From: Shimia sp039969785
Lineage (GTDB): Bacteria > Pseudomonadota > Alphaproteobacteria > Rhodobacterales > Rhodobacteraceae
DNA: 64,000 bases
Direction of reading: 5' to 3'
Assembly (NCBI RefSeq): GCF_039969785.1
Contig: NZ_JBDVNC010000020.1
Span: forward strand, 1 to 64,000
This document shows positions 44,520 to 53,084 of this stretch, one piece after another. Positions within the stretch are counted from its first letter, which is position 1. Each line of letters starts with the position of its first letter. The position numbers were made by a program, and so were the translations under genes. Below the pieces are notes generated by a model, which had not been told where the DNA came from, made no database searches, and saw nothing but the letters and a program-made list of their open reading frames with translations.

Positions 44520-44610
44520 ACTGTCCTCATTTGGTTTCGACATTCACCCTATATTTTAGCGTTTTACCCCAACGAAAGAAGCCGTCGACATACCCCAAAG
44601 TTTCTTTCTT

Positions 44611-45762
44611 TCAGATCAGGTTGCGGCTTGCGAGGTTGCGCATCAGGTGACTGACCCCAAAGGTCCACGGCGTGCATTGTGTCGACAACCGCACAGTATT
44701 GCGCAGCGCCCCAAACCCCTCGGAAGATATGGTCACCACATCACCCTGCTTATGAGTAAACCCTTCGCCGGGCACATCGCGATCTTCGGTCGGAGCAAAA
44801 AGCGTTCCTAGGAACAACATGAACCCGTCTGGGTATTGATGATGCCGCCCGATTGTCTGGCGCACCAAATCCTCGGGGTCGCGGCTGATTTTTTTCATCG
44901 AGGAATGCCCGTGCAACACGTATCCTTCCGGTCCTTGAACCACGAGATCCAGTTCGGCGTTGCGCACGGCATCCAGCGTAAATTGCCCGTCAAAAACACG
45001 GATCATCGGCCCAATCGAACAAGAGGCATTGTTGTCTTTGGCCTTGGACAATAGCAGCGCCGAGCGCCCTTCTACGTCCCGTAAATTGACATCATTGCCC
45101 AAGGTAGCGCCGATGATGCGCCCGGCAGAGGACACCGCGAGTACGATCTCAGGCTCTGGGTTGTTCCACTTTGAGATAGGATGCAGTCCGACTTCGGCGT
45201 TAGGGCCGACCGAAGACAGCGTTTGTGCTTTGGAAAATACTTCGGCATCCGGCCCGATCCCTACTTCTAGGTATTGAGACCACAAACCCTCTTCGATCAG
45301 AGCCTCCTTGACCTTAGCCGCTTCGTCCGAGCCAGCCTGAATATTGCGCAGGCTGTCACCAATCAGGTGGCCAATACGCTCGCGAATAGTTTCTGCTGCA
45401 CCCGGATCGCCCGCGGCCCGCTCTTCGATCACCCGCTCGACCATCGATTGGGCAAAAGTGACGCCACAGGCCTTGACCGCCTGTAAATCGCAAGGAGCCA
45501 GAAAATGCAGGCGTTCCATATTTCCAACCGACGCCTCGGATATTTCATCCAGCGATCCCAGATTACGACCCGGAGCTTGCTTCAAATAGGATACCGGATT
45601 ATTCATCTCGCAAATGTCCCGCACGGTCGGCGCCGCGCGCGACGTGATATCTACAACTTGTCCTTGGCGTAATGTCACCACCGCAGGTCCACTAACTTCG
45701 GGATCCCAAATGCGCCCGACAAATAAACCTTCGGCCTCCAGAGTTGTGAGAAATGCACTCAT
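44611..45762 (-). CDS. Fumarylacetoacetate hydrolase-family protein
   Basis: A 383-residue enzyme of the FAH superfamily. The metal-binding set is seen in NNPEPEIVLAV (E-x-E), NDVNLRD and the catalytic Lys in KAKDNNASCSIGP. It has a long N-terminal extension typical of the sugar-acid subgroup (diketo-acid hydrolases or keto-acid dehydratases, e.g. in L-fucose or arabinose breakdown). AGGAG precedes ATG 45762. It is divergent from the SDR gene, and the two probably share a control region. Confidence 0.85.
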   Translation of the reverse strand: MSAFLTTLEAEGLFVGRIWDPEVSGPAVVTLRQGQVVDITSRAAPTVRDICEMNNPVSYLKQAPGRNLGSLDEISEASVGNMERLHFLAPCDLQAVKACGVTFAQSMVERVIEERAAGDPGAAETIRERIGHLIGDSLRNIQAGSDEAAKVKEALIEEGLWSQYLEVGIGPDAEVFSKAQTLSSVGPNAEVGLHPISKWNNPEPEIVLAVSSAGRIIGATLGNDVNLRDVEGRSALLLSKAKDNNASCSIGPMIRVFDGQFTLDAVRNAELDLVVQGPEGYVLHGHSSMKKISRDPEDLVRQTIGRHHQYPDGFMLFLGTLFAPTEDRDVPGEGFTHKQGDVVTISSEGFGALRNTVRLSTQCTPWTFGVSHLMRNLASRNLI

Positions 45763-45944
45763 GATCCTGCTCCTGCAATTTGGCTTTCCAGAAACTCTAG
45801 TCCGAATTGGTCGGATGGAGTTCACTTTTAAGCTCGGGAATTCAAAAAATGAGAGCCTGGGTTATGCCGCGAGCTTTTCAATCCTTTAGCCTAAACAGGA
45901 AGAGCCGCCAAATTAGGCTTAAGGACAAATAATTGAGGTTCAAT

Positions 45945-46688
45945 ATGACGTATTCAGGAACAAGCGCTGTTGTAACAGGCGGAGCACAGGGGATTGGCCT
46001 CGCAGTGGTCGATGCATTTTTGATAAAAGGCGCAAGGGTCGCGATCTGGGATTCAAACGCGCAAGAAGCGCAGGCAGCAATTGACGCGGTTCCGTCCCGA
46101 AAAGGGGCATTAGCCATTCAGTGTGACATCACCGATTGGGAACAAGTGCAGGGCGCGGCGCGGCAAACAGTTGGTGCATTCGGACATATCGACAGTCTTG
46201 TAAACAGCGCGGGCGTCGCCGGGGCGATCGCAACAGTCGAAGACTATGACAACGCAACATGGCAGAGCATAATCGACATCAACCTGACCGGTACATATTT
46301 GGTGAACAAGGCCGTGATTGCAGGCATGAAGGCGCGCGATTATGGGCGCATCGTCAACATTGCTAGTATCGCCGGCAAAGAAGGCAACCCGAACGCCTGC
46401 GCCTATTCCGCGTCCAAGGCAGGCGTGATCGGTTTTACAAAAACACTGGGCAAAGAATTGGCGGATTTTGATATCTCTGTAAATTGTGTAACACCCGCAG
46501 CTGCCCGAACCCCGATTTTTGATCAAATGAGCAAAGAGCATATTGACTATATGCTGTCCAAAATTCCACGTGGACGTTTTCTTGAAGTAGCAGAAGCCGC
46601 GGCCATGATATCCTGGCTGGCAGGGCCTGAGAATTCCTTTTCGACCGGCGCGGTATTTGATCTGTCAGGTGGGCGCGCCACCTACTAG
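45945..46688 (+). CDS. Short-chain dehydrogenase/reductase
   Basis: A 247-residue NAD(P)-dependent SDR. The cofactor motif is TGGAQGIG (about 12-19), NSAG near 88, catalytic Ser in NIASIAG, and YSASK (Tyr near 152, Lys near 156). The substrate may be a sugar or hydroxy acid, judging from the neighbouring FAH and lactonase-type genes. GAGG precedes ATG 45945. It is convergent with the SMP-30 fusion gene. Confidence 0.9.
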   Translation: MTYSGTSAVVTGGAQGIGLAVVDAFLIKGARVAIWDSNAQEAQAAIDAVPSRKGALAIQCDITDWEQVQGAARQTVGAFGHIDSLVNSAGVAGAIATVEDYDNATWQSIIDINLTGTYLVNKAVIAGMKARDYGRIVNIASIAGKEGNPNACAYSASKAGVIGFTKTLGKELADFDISVNCVTPAAARTPIFDQMSKEHIDYMLSKIPRGRFLEVAEAAAMISWLAGPENSFSTGAVFDLSGGRATY

Positions 46689-46705
46689 CTGCGCATAGGC
46701 GTCGA

Positions 46706-48259
46706 TCAACTCAGCGCGGCAATCACTGTATCGACATCTGTCACTTCCGCCACGTTTTGCATCGCATAGTTTATCGACGCGTAGTGCCAGTCGGCGTTCA
46801 TTGTCGAACAGGCGTCTTCCGGCAGGATGACACGAAACCCTTTGTCCGCAGCCGTTCGCGCTGTGTGTTCAACGCTCATGTTCGTCCAGGCTCCAGTGTT
46901 GATAATCGTATCGATGCCCTTAGCTGCCAGAATAGTCTCCAATCGTGACGAAGGCCAAGCCGACATGCTCATTTTTTCTACGACCATGTCGCCATTTTGG
47001 GGTTCCAACCCGGCAGCGGGTTGCGCGCCCCAAGTCCCACGTACCAGCGCATTGGCTTCAACCGATCCTCGAAACAGATTGCAATTAGTCGGCATTCCCG
47101 GATGCCCCGGCTCGCACACAAACCAGACATGCAACACGCTCACGCCCGCTTTACGGCAGGCCTCGGCCAAGCGTCTTGAGTTTTCAACGACGTTTTGTTC
47201 GCGGGCATGATCAGGCGAGCCGGTATCTGCAAATGCCCCGCCGTCGATCATAACATCGTTCTGCATGTCCTGAATGATCAGAGCGGTTTTACGTGGGTTT
47301 ATCCGCATGCCACCGATCTCATCACTGCCGCCGATGCCCTCCGTCCGCATAAAAGCTTCTTCGCGACCTCGTGTTTTGGTTTGAACAGAATATAGCCCGG
47401 CACAAGCGCACATGAACAAAGTATCCCAGTTGTCACCGCCCCAATGAAGGTTGGCCACCATTTCCGGCACTTCGATCTCACCCAGCTTCGCCCCTTCGAA
47501 AGAATAGGCCCACACACCGCCGGGGGCGGTGACATAGACATTGCCATCCTTGTCGGCTTTCATGCCATCCGGCACGCCCGCACGAAGCGCGTCCTTGATC
47601 CCGCTCGCGAAAATGCGCGGGTTTGAAAGACTGCCATCTGGGGCGACATCGAACATCCGGATATTTGCCTGATCCGTGTCGTTGACCCACATCCAGCGTT
47701 CGCACGGGCTAAAGCACAGCCCGTTTGGCTGGGTAAACATATAGCGGTCACTCACCAGAACCGCTTCGCCCCCCGGCTTGTGATCGGGTGGCAGCATATA
47801 GACACCTTGAAAGCCCTGTTGGAGAGGGCGTTCCACCCCAAATCCCGGTTTGCGACCGTAAGTTGGGTCGGTGAAATAAATCGAACCGTCCGATCGCACA
47901 CAAATGTCATTCGGCGAATTCAGCTCTTTGCCTTCGAAGTGACTGCTAAGAACTTCGCGGGTTCCGTCCGGGCGGAACCGGGCAACTGAACTGGTGGCGT
48001 GTTCGCAAACCAGCAGGTTCAGGTCCGCATCGTAGGTCATACCGTTGCCCTTGTTGGATGGGCGCAATACCTCTGTGACCTGACCATCGGGCGTCCAGCG
48101 CCGCCGGACATCTCCGGGCATATCCGAGAACAACAGATGCTTTTCAACCGGATGCCACAGCGGCCCTTCGGTAAAGGTATATCCGGCCCCAAGCTGCCTG
48201 ACCGGCGCATGAATGTCGATCAGCGAATTGAAACGGGCATCAATGGCTTTATGGGGCAT
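46706..48259 (-). CDS. SMP-30/gluconolactonase fused to isochorismatase-like domain
   Basis: A 517-residue fusion. Residues 1-305 are an SMP-30-type six-bladed propeller lactonase with expected metal ligands E31 (TEGPLWHP), N117 (SPND), N179 (QPNG) and D231 (PDGM). Residues 320-517 are a cysteine-hydrolase (isochorismatase) fold with D331 (IIQDMQND) and K429, but the usual catalytic Cys is Ser462 (TNMSVEHTAR). The second domain is thus either a non-thiol enzyme like true isochorismatases or inactive. It is last in the long minus-strand operon. Confidence 0.88.
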   Translation of the reverse strand: MPHKAIDARFNSLIDIHAPVRQLGAGYTFTEGPLWHPVEKHLLFSDMPGDVRRRWTPDGQVTEVLRPSNKGNGMTYDADLNLLVCEHATSSVARFRPDGTREVLSSHFEGKELNSPNDICVRSDGSIYFTDPTYGRKPGFGVERPLQQGFQGVYMLPPDHKPGGEAVLVSDRYMFTQPNGLCFSPCERWMWVNDTDQANIRMFDVAPDGSLSNPRIFASGIKDALRAGVPDGMKADKDGNVYVTAPGGVWAYSFEGAKLGEIEVPEMVANLHWGGDNWDTLFMCACAGLYSVQTKTRGREEAFMRTEGIGGSDEIGGMRINPRKTALIIQDMQNDVMIDGGAFADTGSPDHAREQNVVENSRRLAEACRKAGVSVLHVWFVCEPGHPGMPTNCNLFRGSVEANALVRGTWGAQPAAGLEPQNGDMVVEKMSMSAWPSSRLETILAAKGIDTIINTGAWTNMSVEHTARTAADKGFRVILPEDACSTMNADWHYASINYAMQNVAEVTDVDTVIAALS

Positions 48260-48312
48260 CTTTTTGTCCTCGGATTGGTGTTCAGATAGGCGTCCGTGTC
48301 AAAACTAAAGCG

Positions 48313-49161
48313 TCAAACCGGGAACCATTGCCGCTCTGGCAAGCTGGCCGTCATTGGCCCCGGTACAGACATGCCCAACCGCCCGACAACCTGCTGGTTT
48401 TCGATTTTGGCGGGTTGATCATGAACCGGCAGAAGGAACGTGTAGTTGTTCAACAGCTTCTTAATCGCGGCTTTTTCCTCGCGCTTTGAGCCTGAATGAT
48501 TGCCGGTGACCTGTGGTTCCATAAAGTTATTTGTGCGCACGTGGTTTACGATCTGATCGTTGAAGTCATAAATGACATCGCCGCAAATACAGGCCAGCCC
48601 TTCGGCGGTTTCCACGATCACATTCATTGAACCTTCTGTGTGCGCGCCGGCGGCTTCGCACCAAACGCCGGGAATAATTTCTTCGGCTTGCGTGATTTCC
48701 AGATCAAGGAAACGCATCGCTCCGTCTTCGTATATCCGGTCAACCAGATGCTTAATATCAGGTTTTGGGTATTGCGGATACATGATGCCGGAGACCGAGA
48801 ACTCCATTTCGCGGCGGTTCAGTACAACCGTGGTGTTCATCGGGAACAAATCATCTTTGCCCGCATGATCGATGTGCAGATGGGTGTGCAGGATGTAGCG
48901 GATATCACCCAGTTTCAGCCCGTGCCTGGCCAATTGATTTTCGATCATGTTGTCGTGGAATTGTAGCCCGCGCATGCCAAGCGTTTCCATGATCGCGTTG
49001 TCACGATAACCGGTGTCCACCAACACCGGGTACGCACCCCCCAAAATCAGGAAACCGTAGACCGGAACGCGGCGCACCCGACCGCATTCATGGCCCAGAA
49101 CCAAAAAGGATGTCTCCAGCTCGATGTCTCCGTAGTCGAGCACATGAATCGTCAATGCCAT
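48313..49161 (-). CDS. Metallo-beta-lactamase-fold lactonase-like protein
   Basis: A 282-residue hydrolase of the N-acyl homoserine lactonase-type MBL family. The di-metal site is complete: HTHLHIDH (92-99), His in AGAHTEGSMNV, Asp in CGDVIYD and His in LPVHDQ. It could open an acyl-homoserine lactone or, in view of its neighbours, a catabolic lactone. It lies 43 bp downstream of the amidohydrolase gene. Confidence 0.85.
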   Translation of the reverse strand: MALTIHVLDYGDIELETSFLVLGHECGRVRRVPVYGFLILGGAYPVLVDTGYRDNAIMETLGMRGLQFHDNMIENQLARHGLKLGDIRYILHTHLHIDHAGKDDLFPMNTTVVLNRREMEFSVSGIMYPQYPKPDIKHLVDRIYEDGAMRFLDLEITQAEEIIPGVWCEAAGAHTEGSMNVIVETAEGLACICGDVIYDFNDQIVNHVRTNNFMEPQVTGNHSGSKREEKAAIKKLLNNYTFLLPVHDQPAKIENQQVVGRLGMSVPGPMTASLPERQWFPV

Positions 49162-49204
49162 CGTGTTATCTCCCTGTAGTCACGGGGCTGTCGCCCAGCA
49201 TTTG

Positions 49205-50080
49205 TTAAAGTCGGTAGACCCGCATTGCGGTGTCGTGAAAAATCGCCTCTTGTGCGGATTGTGAAAGATGCGCAGCGCCCTGACGAAACGCGTCAAACAG
49301 ATCGCTGTAACGGGTCCAGAGCTTTTCGATTGGGTAATTGGAGCCAAACAGACAGCGGTTGGCGCCGAATATCTTTTCGGTTTCCTCGATCATGTCACGG
49401 ATAAAGGTCACGTCATTGCGGTGGGTGAATGTGCCAAAGGCTGACAGTTTCGTAACGACGTTGTTACATTCGGCTAAGCGCCGCATTCCGTCGCGCCAAA
49501 TGAGCCAACCTTGCTCAGACGTGTCTTCCAGCATGCCTGCATGTTGCAAAACGAAGGTCACGTTTGGACACGCGCGTGCCAGTTTGGCCGCAACGGCCAT
49601 CTGCCCGGGAAACACTTGTAAGTCAAAACTCCAACCGTAATCGCCCAGCATCGCGATATTGCGCTGAACAGTCGGATTTGCTGGCAAATTCGGGCTTGCC
49701 GCGAATTTATACAGCGGGTTTTCGTGCCAATGGAATTGTTGCCGAATACCCCGCATCAGCGGATACGCCTTTAGCTTGTTCAGTTGCGGACGTACGTCCT
49801 CAACGGTGAAATCCGCATAACCGACGATGCCATGTGGCCACCCATGCTGATCAGCCACGTCCTGCACCCACGCCACTTCGTCCACAAAACGGTCCGTGGC
49901 CCAATTGGCCTGAACATATACGGATTTGGTGATGCCAGTGCCTTGAATATCCTCGAGATATTCATCGATCAGGTAGTCGCGTTTGATATCTGCATAAGGC
50001 CCAAAAATACGCGGCTGCTCGGGTCCTAAAAGCCAGGGTAAATCCTGTTGCCGCCAGATATGGTGATGCGCATCGATCAT
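49205..50080 (-). CDS. Amidohydrolase (COG3618 type, lactonase-like)
   Basis: A 291-residue TIM-barrel metal hydrolase. It begins MIDAHHHIW, the metal-binding HxH, and has VLQHAGML in the middle and LFGSNYPIEKL with the late acidic position near the C-terminus (Asn where many have Asp). The family includes 2-pyrone-4,6-dicarboxylate and L-fuconolactone hydrolases. ATG 50080 overlaps the VWA stop (ATGA) and has GAGGG upstream. Confidence 0.85.
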   Translation of the reverse strand: MIDAHHHIWRQQDLPWLLGPEQPRIFGPYADIKRDYLIDEYLEDIQGTGITKSVYVQANWATDRFVDEVAWVQDVADQHGWPHGIVGYADFTVEDVRPQLNKLKAYPLMRGIRQQFHWHENPLYKFAASPNLPANPTVQRNIAMLGDYGWSFDLQVFPGQMAVAAKLARACPNVTFVLQHAGMLEDTSEQGWLIWRDGMRRLAECNNVVTKLSAFGTFTHRNDVTFIRDMIEETEKIFGANRCLFGSNYPIEKLWTRYSDLFDAFRQGAAHLSQSAQEAIFHDTAMRVYRL

Positions 50081-51177
50081 GCCACCCTCGCCAAATTCAA
50101 AACATGGGTGGCGATGGCGCTGGTTCGGCTGCCATCTGACAAAGAATCGAGCCAAGGCAAAACCGCCTGTAATGCCTCGGTGCGCGGTGCATAGGCCGCG
50201 TCACCGGCCAATGGTGTCAACCAGTCCAGCCGCCACGCAAGGCGCGACATCCGTTGCACCGTCGAAATCATCACCGCAGGGTCACCCCGCTCCAACCCAT
50301 CCGACAAAACGATCACGGCTGCACCGCGTGCAAATCCCGCAAATCGCGGTACATTTAGAAACGCGGCCAGTGCGTCGCCGATCCGCGTGCCACCGTCAAA
50401 ATCCGCGACCAACGAGCCAGTGCGTGCCAAGGCGTCAACCGCATCGCTGACTTTCAGCGAGGACGTGACACGCGTCAGGCGTGTTCCGAGAGTAAAAACT
50501 TCAAACCGATCCGCGGACTGCGCCAATGCATGGGCAAAGCGTAAAGATGTTTCCGTCCGATCCTTCATTGATCCCGAGACATCGACCAGCAGTACAATCC
50601 GACGTTGCCGGGTTTTGCGCCGGGTTTTGGGCAGTGTGAACACTTCACCATCCCGCCGCACTGCCTCGCGCAAGGTCTGACGCATGTTGAGCTTGTCTCC
50701 ATGCCGCGCAGGGGCTCGGCGATAAGACTTGCGACGCGGCAGTCGCGCTTTGGCCTGCCTTGCGAATTCTCGCAGCACGGCATCCTCGGTTTCTTCGGGA
50801 AATTGTCGGTGCGACAGACGCTCGCCACTCACGGCCTCAGCGCCGACTTCGCTTTCTTCTTCCTCTGCATCAACTTCACGGGTGCCGCCGCTGGGTTCGT
50901 GCACCTGAACCTGGTCATCCTCTTCGCCCGCCGCAGGGGCCGAAATTGTCTGCCCCATAAAATAGCCACGAAACAGGGCGTCATATTCTTGTTTTCGCTC
51001 GTGTGGGATTGCCAACATGGCCAACCCGGCGGCATGCACGTCCAAAATACTCTGCGGGCCCAATAGCCCGACGGCTTGCAAGAATCCGATAGTCTGATCC
51101 GGAGCGACCGAAAACCCATGACTCCGCAAAATAGCAGGAAACTCGACAAAGGGATGTGCAGCGCGCGGAAGTGTCAT
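50077..51177 (-). CDS. CoxE-like VWA-domain protein
   Basis: A 366-residue protein. The C-terminal von Willebrand A domain (about 192-366) has an intact MIDAS motif DVSGSM (199-204). The middle is acidic and disordered (about 84-130). In CO-dehydrogenase clusters the CoxD (AAA+) and CoxE (VWA) pair matures the molybdenum-copper site; here it should serve the neighbouring hydroxylase. It overlaps the AAA+ gene and the next gene by four bases each. Confidence 0.88.
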   Translation of the reverse strand: MTLPRAAHPFVEFPAILRSHGFSVAPDQTIGFLQAVGLLGPQSILDVHAAGLAMLAIPHERKQEYDALFRGYFMGQTISAPAAGEEDDQVQVHEPSGGTREVDAEEEESEVGAEAVSGERLSHRQFPEETEDAVLREFARQAKARLPRRKSYRRAPARHGDKLNMRQTLREAVRRDGEVFTLPKTRRKTRQRRIVLLVDVSGSMKDRTETSLRFAHALAQSADRFEVFTLGTRLTRVTSSLKVSDAVDALARTGSLVADFDGGTRIGDALAAFLNVPRFAGFARGAAVIVLSDGLERGDPAVMISTVQRMSRLAWRLDWLTPLAGDAAYAPRTEALQAVLPWLDSLSDGSRTSAIATHVLNLARVA

Positions 51178-52055
51178 ACGGCCATCCCCGGAATGACACT
51201 GCCGAGATTCGGCTGCATATAAGTCAGGTCATCGTGATCCTTAAGCGCCACACCAATCGAACGCAAAAATGCGTCGGGCCAGGGATTGCCCTGCGTGTTG
51301 AGCAATGTCGCAGCTTCGGCCCATTCGACGGTTTCAGCAACGCCCGGAGGCTTGGCCAGCGGCTCCTGCCGAAGACGGTTCACGGCTGACACAACGGCGT
51401 CTGCGGTGGTTTGCGCCACGGTCGAGGCACGAGCCATGACGATCTGAGCCTCAAGTGCAGGATCCGGGTAATTAATCCAGTGATAAACGCAGCGGCGGCG
51501 CAACGCCTCGTGCAAATCTCTTGTCCGGTTTGATGTCAATACAACAATCGGATGTTGCGAGGCACGAACCGTGCCGGTTTCCGGAATAGAGATTGTGAAA
51601 TCTGACAGAAATTCCAACAGGAACGCTTCGAATTCATGATCCGATCTGTCGATCTCGTCGATTAACAGCAACGTATCGGACGGAGTACGCAAAGCACGTA
51701 ACAATGGGCGCTCCAAAAGGAATTCGTCGCCGTAAATGTTTACAAATTCTTCGCCCGCCTGCCGGATGGCCAACATCTGCCGTGGGTAATTCCATTCATA
51801 GATCGCCGCCGCCGCATCAATGCCCTCAAAGCATTGCAACCGGCTGACTTGACGCGAAAACACCGCGCCAATCGCTTTGGCGGCTTCTGTCTTGCCTACA
51901 CCCGGCGCACCTTCAAGCAAAAGAGGCTTGCCCAAGGCGAGCGCCAGATAGGCGGCCGTTGCCAAGCCATCATCCGCGAGATACTGCGCATCTTGCAGCG
52001 CATTCTGCAAGTCAGCTGGCCCGGAAATACCGGATATGGACGCCTGCACCGCCAT
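51174..52055 (-). CDS. CoxD/MoxR-type AAA+ ATPase
   Basis: A 293-residue MoxR-family ATPase. Walker A is LLLEGAPGVGKTEAAKA (about 48-60), Walker B LLLIDEIDRS, Sensor 1 VLTSNRTRDL. It partners the VWA protein encoded next. It starts 3 bp after the hydroxylase large-subunit C-terminal gene. Confidence 0.92.
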   Translation of the reverse strand: MAVQASISGISGPADLQNALQDAQYLADDGLATAAYLALALGKPLLLEGAPGVGKTEAAKAIGAVFSRQVSRLQCFEGIDAAAAIYEWNYPRQMLAIRQAGEEFVNIYGDEFLLERPLLRALRTPSDTLLLIDEIDRSDHEFEAFLLEFLSDFTISIPETGTVRASQHPIVVLTSNRTRDLHEALRRRCVYHWINYPDPALEAQIVMARASTVAQTTADAVVSAVNRLRQEPLAKPPGVAETVEWAEAATLLNTQGNPWPDAFLRSIGVALKDHDDLTYMQPNLGSVIPGMAV

Positions 52056-52058
52056 GGA

Positions 52059-53081
52059 TCAAAGCGCTCCTTTGGGCTGTGCACCGCCATTTGCCTGAAG
52101 CCCCCGCAAAACCTTTTCGGGCGTGATTGGTAAGGTGTCACAGCGCACACCAACAGCATTGTAAATCGCATTGGCCACCGCAGGCAGGACAGGGTTGGCG
52201 CACATTTCGCCGGGCCCCTTTCCACCATAAGGCGCGTCTTCGGCAGGGCGTTCCAACACAGCGATATTGTGGGTCGCCACGTCGCCCGGTCCCGGTTGAA
52301 GATATTCTACGAAATCGCCGGGCGCGTTTTCACGACGCGGGTAATAGGGTTCAGTTGTTTCATAAAGAGCATGGCTCACCCCCATCCACGCACCACCAAC
52401 CAGTTGCTGTTCAACCAGTTTTTCGTTCAGGGCACGCCCCACTTCATAGGCCGAGTTAATTTCATTGACGGTGACTTCTCCGGTTTCATCATCCACGTCC
52501 AAATCCACCACCAAGGCCGCGTGGGCGAAACAGGTGACAGGTGACATTTCCCCGGTATTCGGGTCTGCATCCGATGGTGGAACAAGGAAAATGCCCCGTC
52601 CCGACAGGGTTCTTCCTTGTTTGAACTGTGCGGCTTCGGCCGTCTCTTGAATTGTTATGGACCGCCCCGGGGCACCCTTGATCTGGATGTTGCCCTTACC
52701 GTCAGTCTCCAGATCGCCTGCATTCACTTCCATCTCTTCCGCCGCTGCTTCCAGCAAGGCCTTGCGCGCCTCGGTCGCGGCACGGATGACGGCATTGCCC
52801 ATCCGATGTGTCCCACGAGACGCAAATGACCCCATGTCATGTGGTCCGGTATCGCTGTCAGCTGTGTCGACATAAACATCAGCAACCGGCACACCCAGCG
52901 CTTCGGCCGCTATCTGGCGGGTGACGGACTTCATGCCCTGCCCCAGATCGATCGCTGACAAAGTCACCTTAAACTTTCCGTCCGGCGTAGAATGCACCAA
53001 CGCCTGACTTGGGTCCCCGCCAAGGTTCATACCAATCGGATAGTTAATGCAGGCAAATCCACGGCCTTTGTGAATGGTCAT
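52059..53081 (-). CDS. Molybdenum hydroxylase large subunit, C-terminal half
   Basis: A 340-residue protein equal to the second half of a xanthine dehydrogenase/CoxL-type large subunit. It contains SAIDLGQGMKSVTRQIAAE, TADSDTGPHDMGSFASRGTH and, near the end, GGKGPGEMC with the catalytic Glu that activates substrate water. It is a separate gene with its own AGGAGGTAGCAA ribosome site and ATG 53081, three bases after the stop of the gene for the first half. The two products must combine to form the cofactor pocket. Confidence 0.9.
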   Translation of the reverse strand: MTIHKGRGFACINYPIGMNLGGDPSQALVHSTPDGKFKVTLSAIDLGQGMKSVTRQIAAEALGVPVADVYVDTADSDTGPHDMGSFASRGTHRMGNAVIRAATEARKALLEAAAEEMEVNAGDLETDGKGNIQIKGAPGRSITIQETAEAAQFKQGRTLSGRGIFLVPPSDADPNTGEMSPVTCFAHAALVVDLDVDDETGEVTVNEINSAYEVGRALNEKLVEQQLVGGAWMGVSHALYETTEPYYPRRENAPGDFVEYLQPGPGDVATHNIAVLERPAEDAPYGGKGPGEMCANPVLPAVANAIYNAVGVRCDTLPITPEKVLRGLQANGGAQPKGAL

Positions 53082-53084
53082 TTG

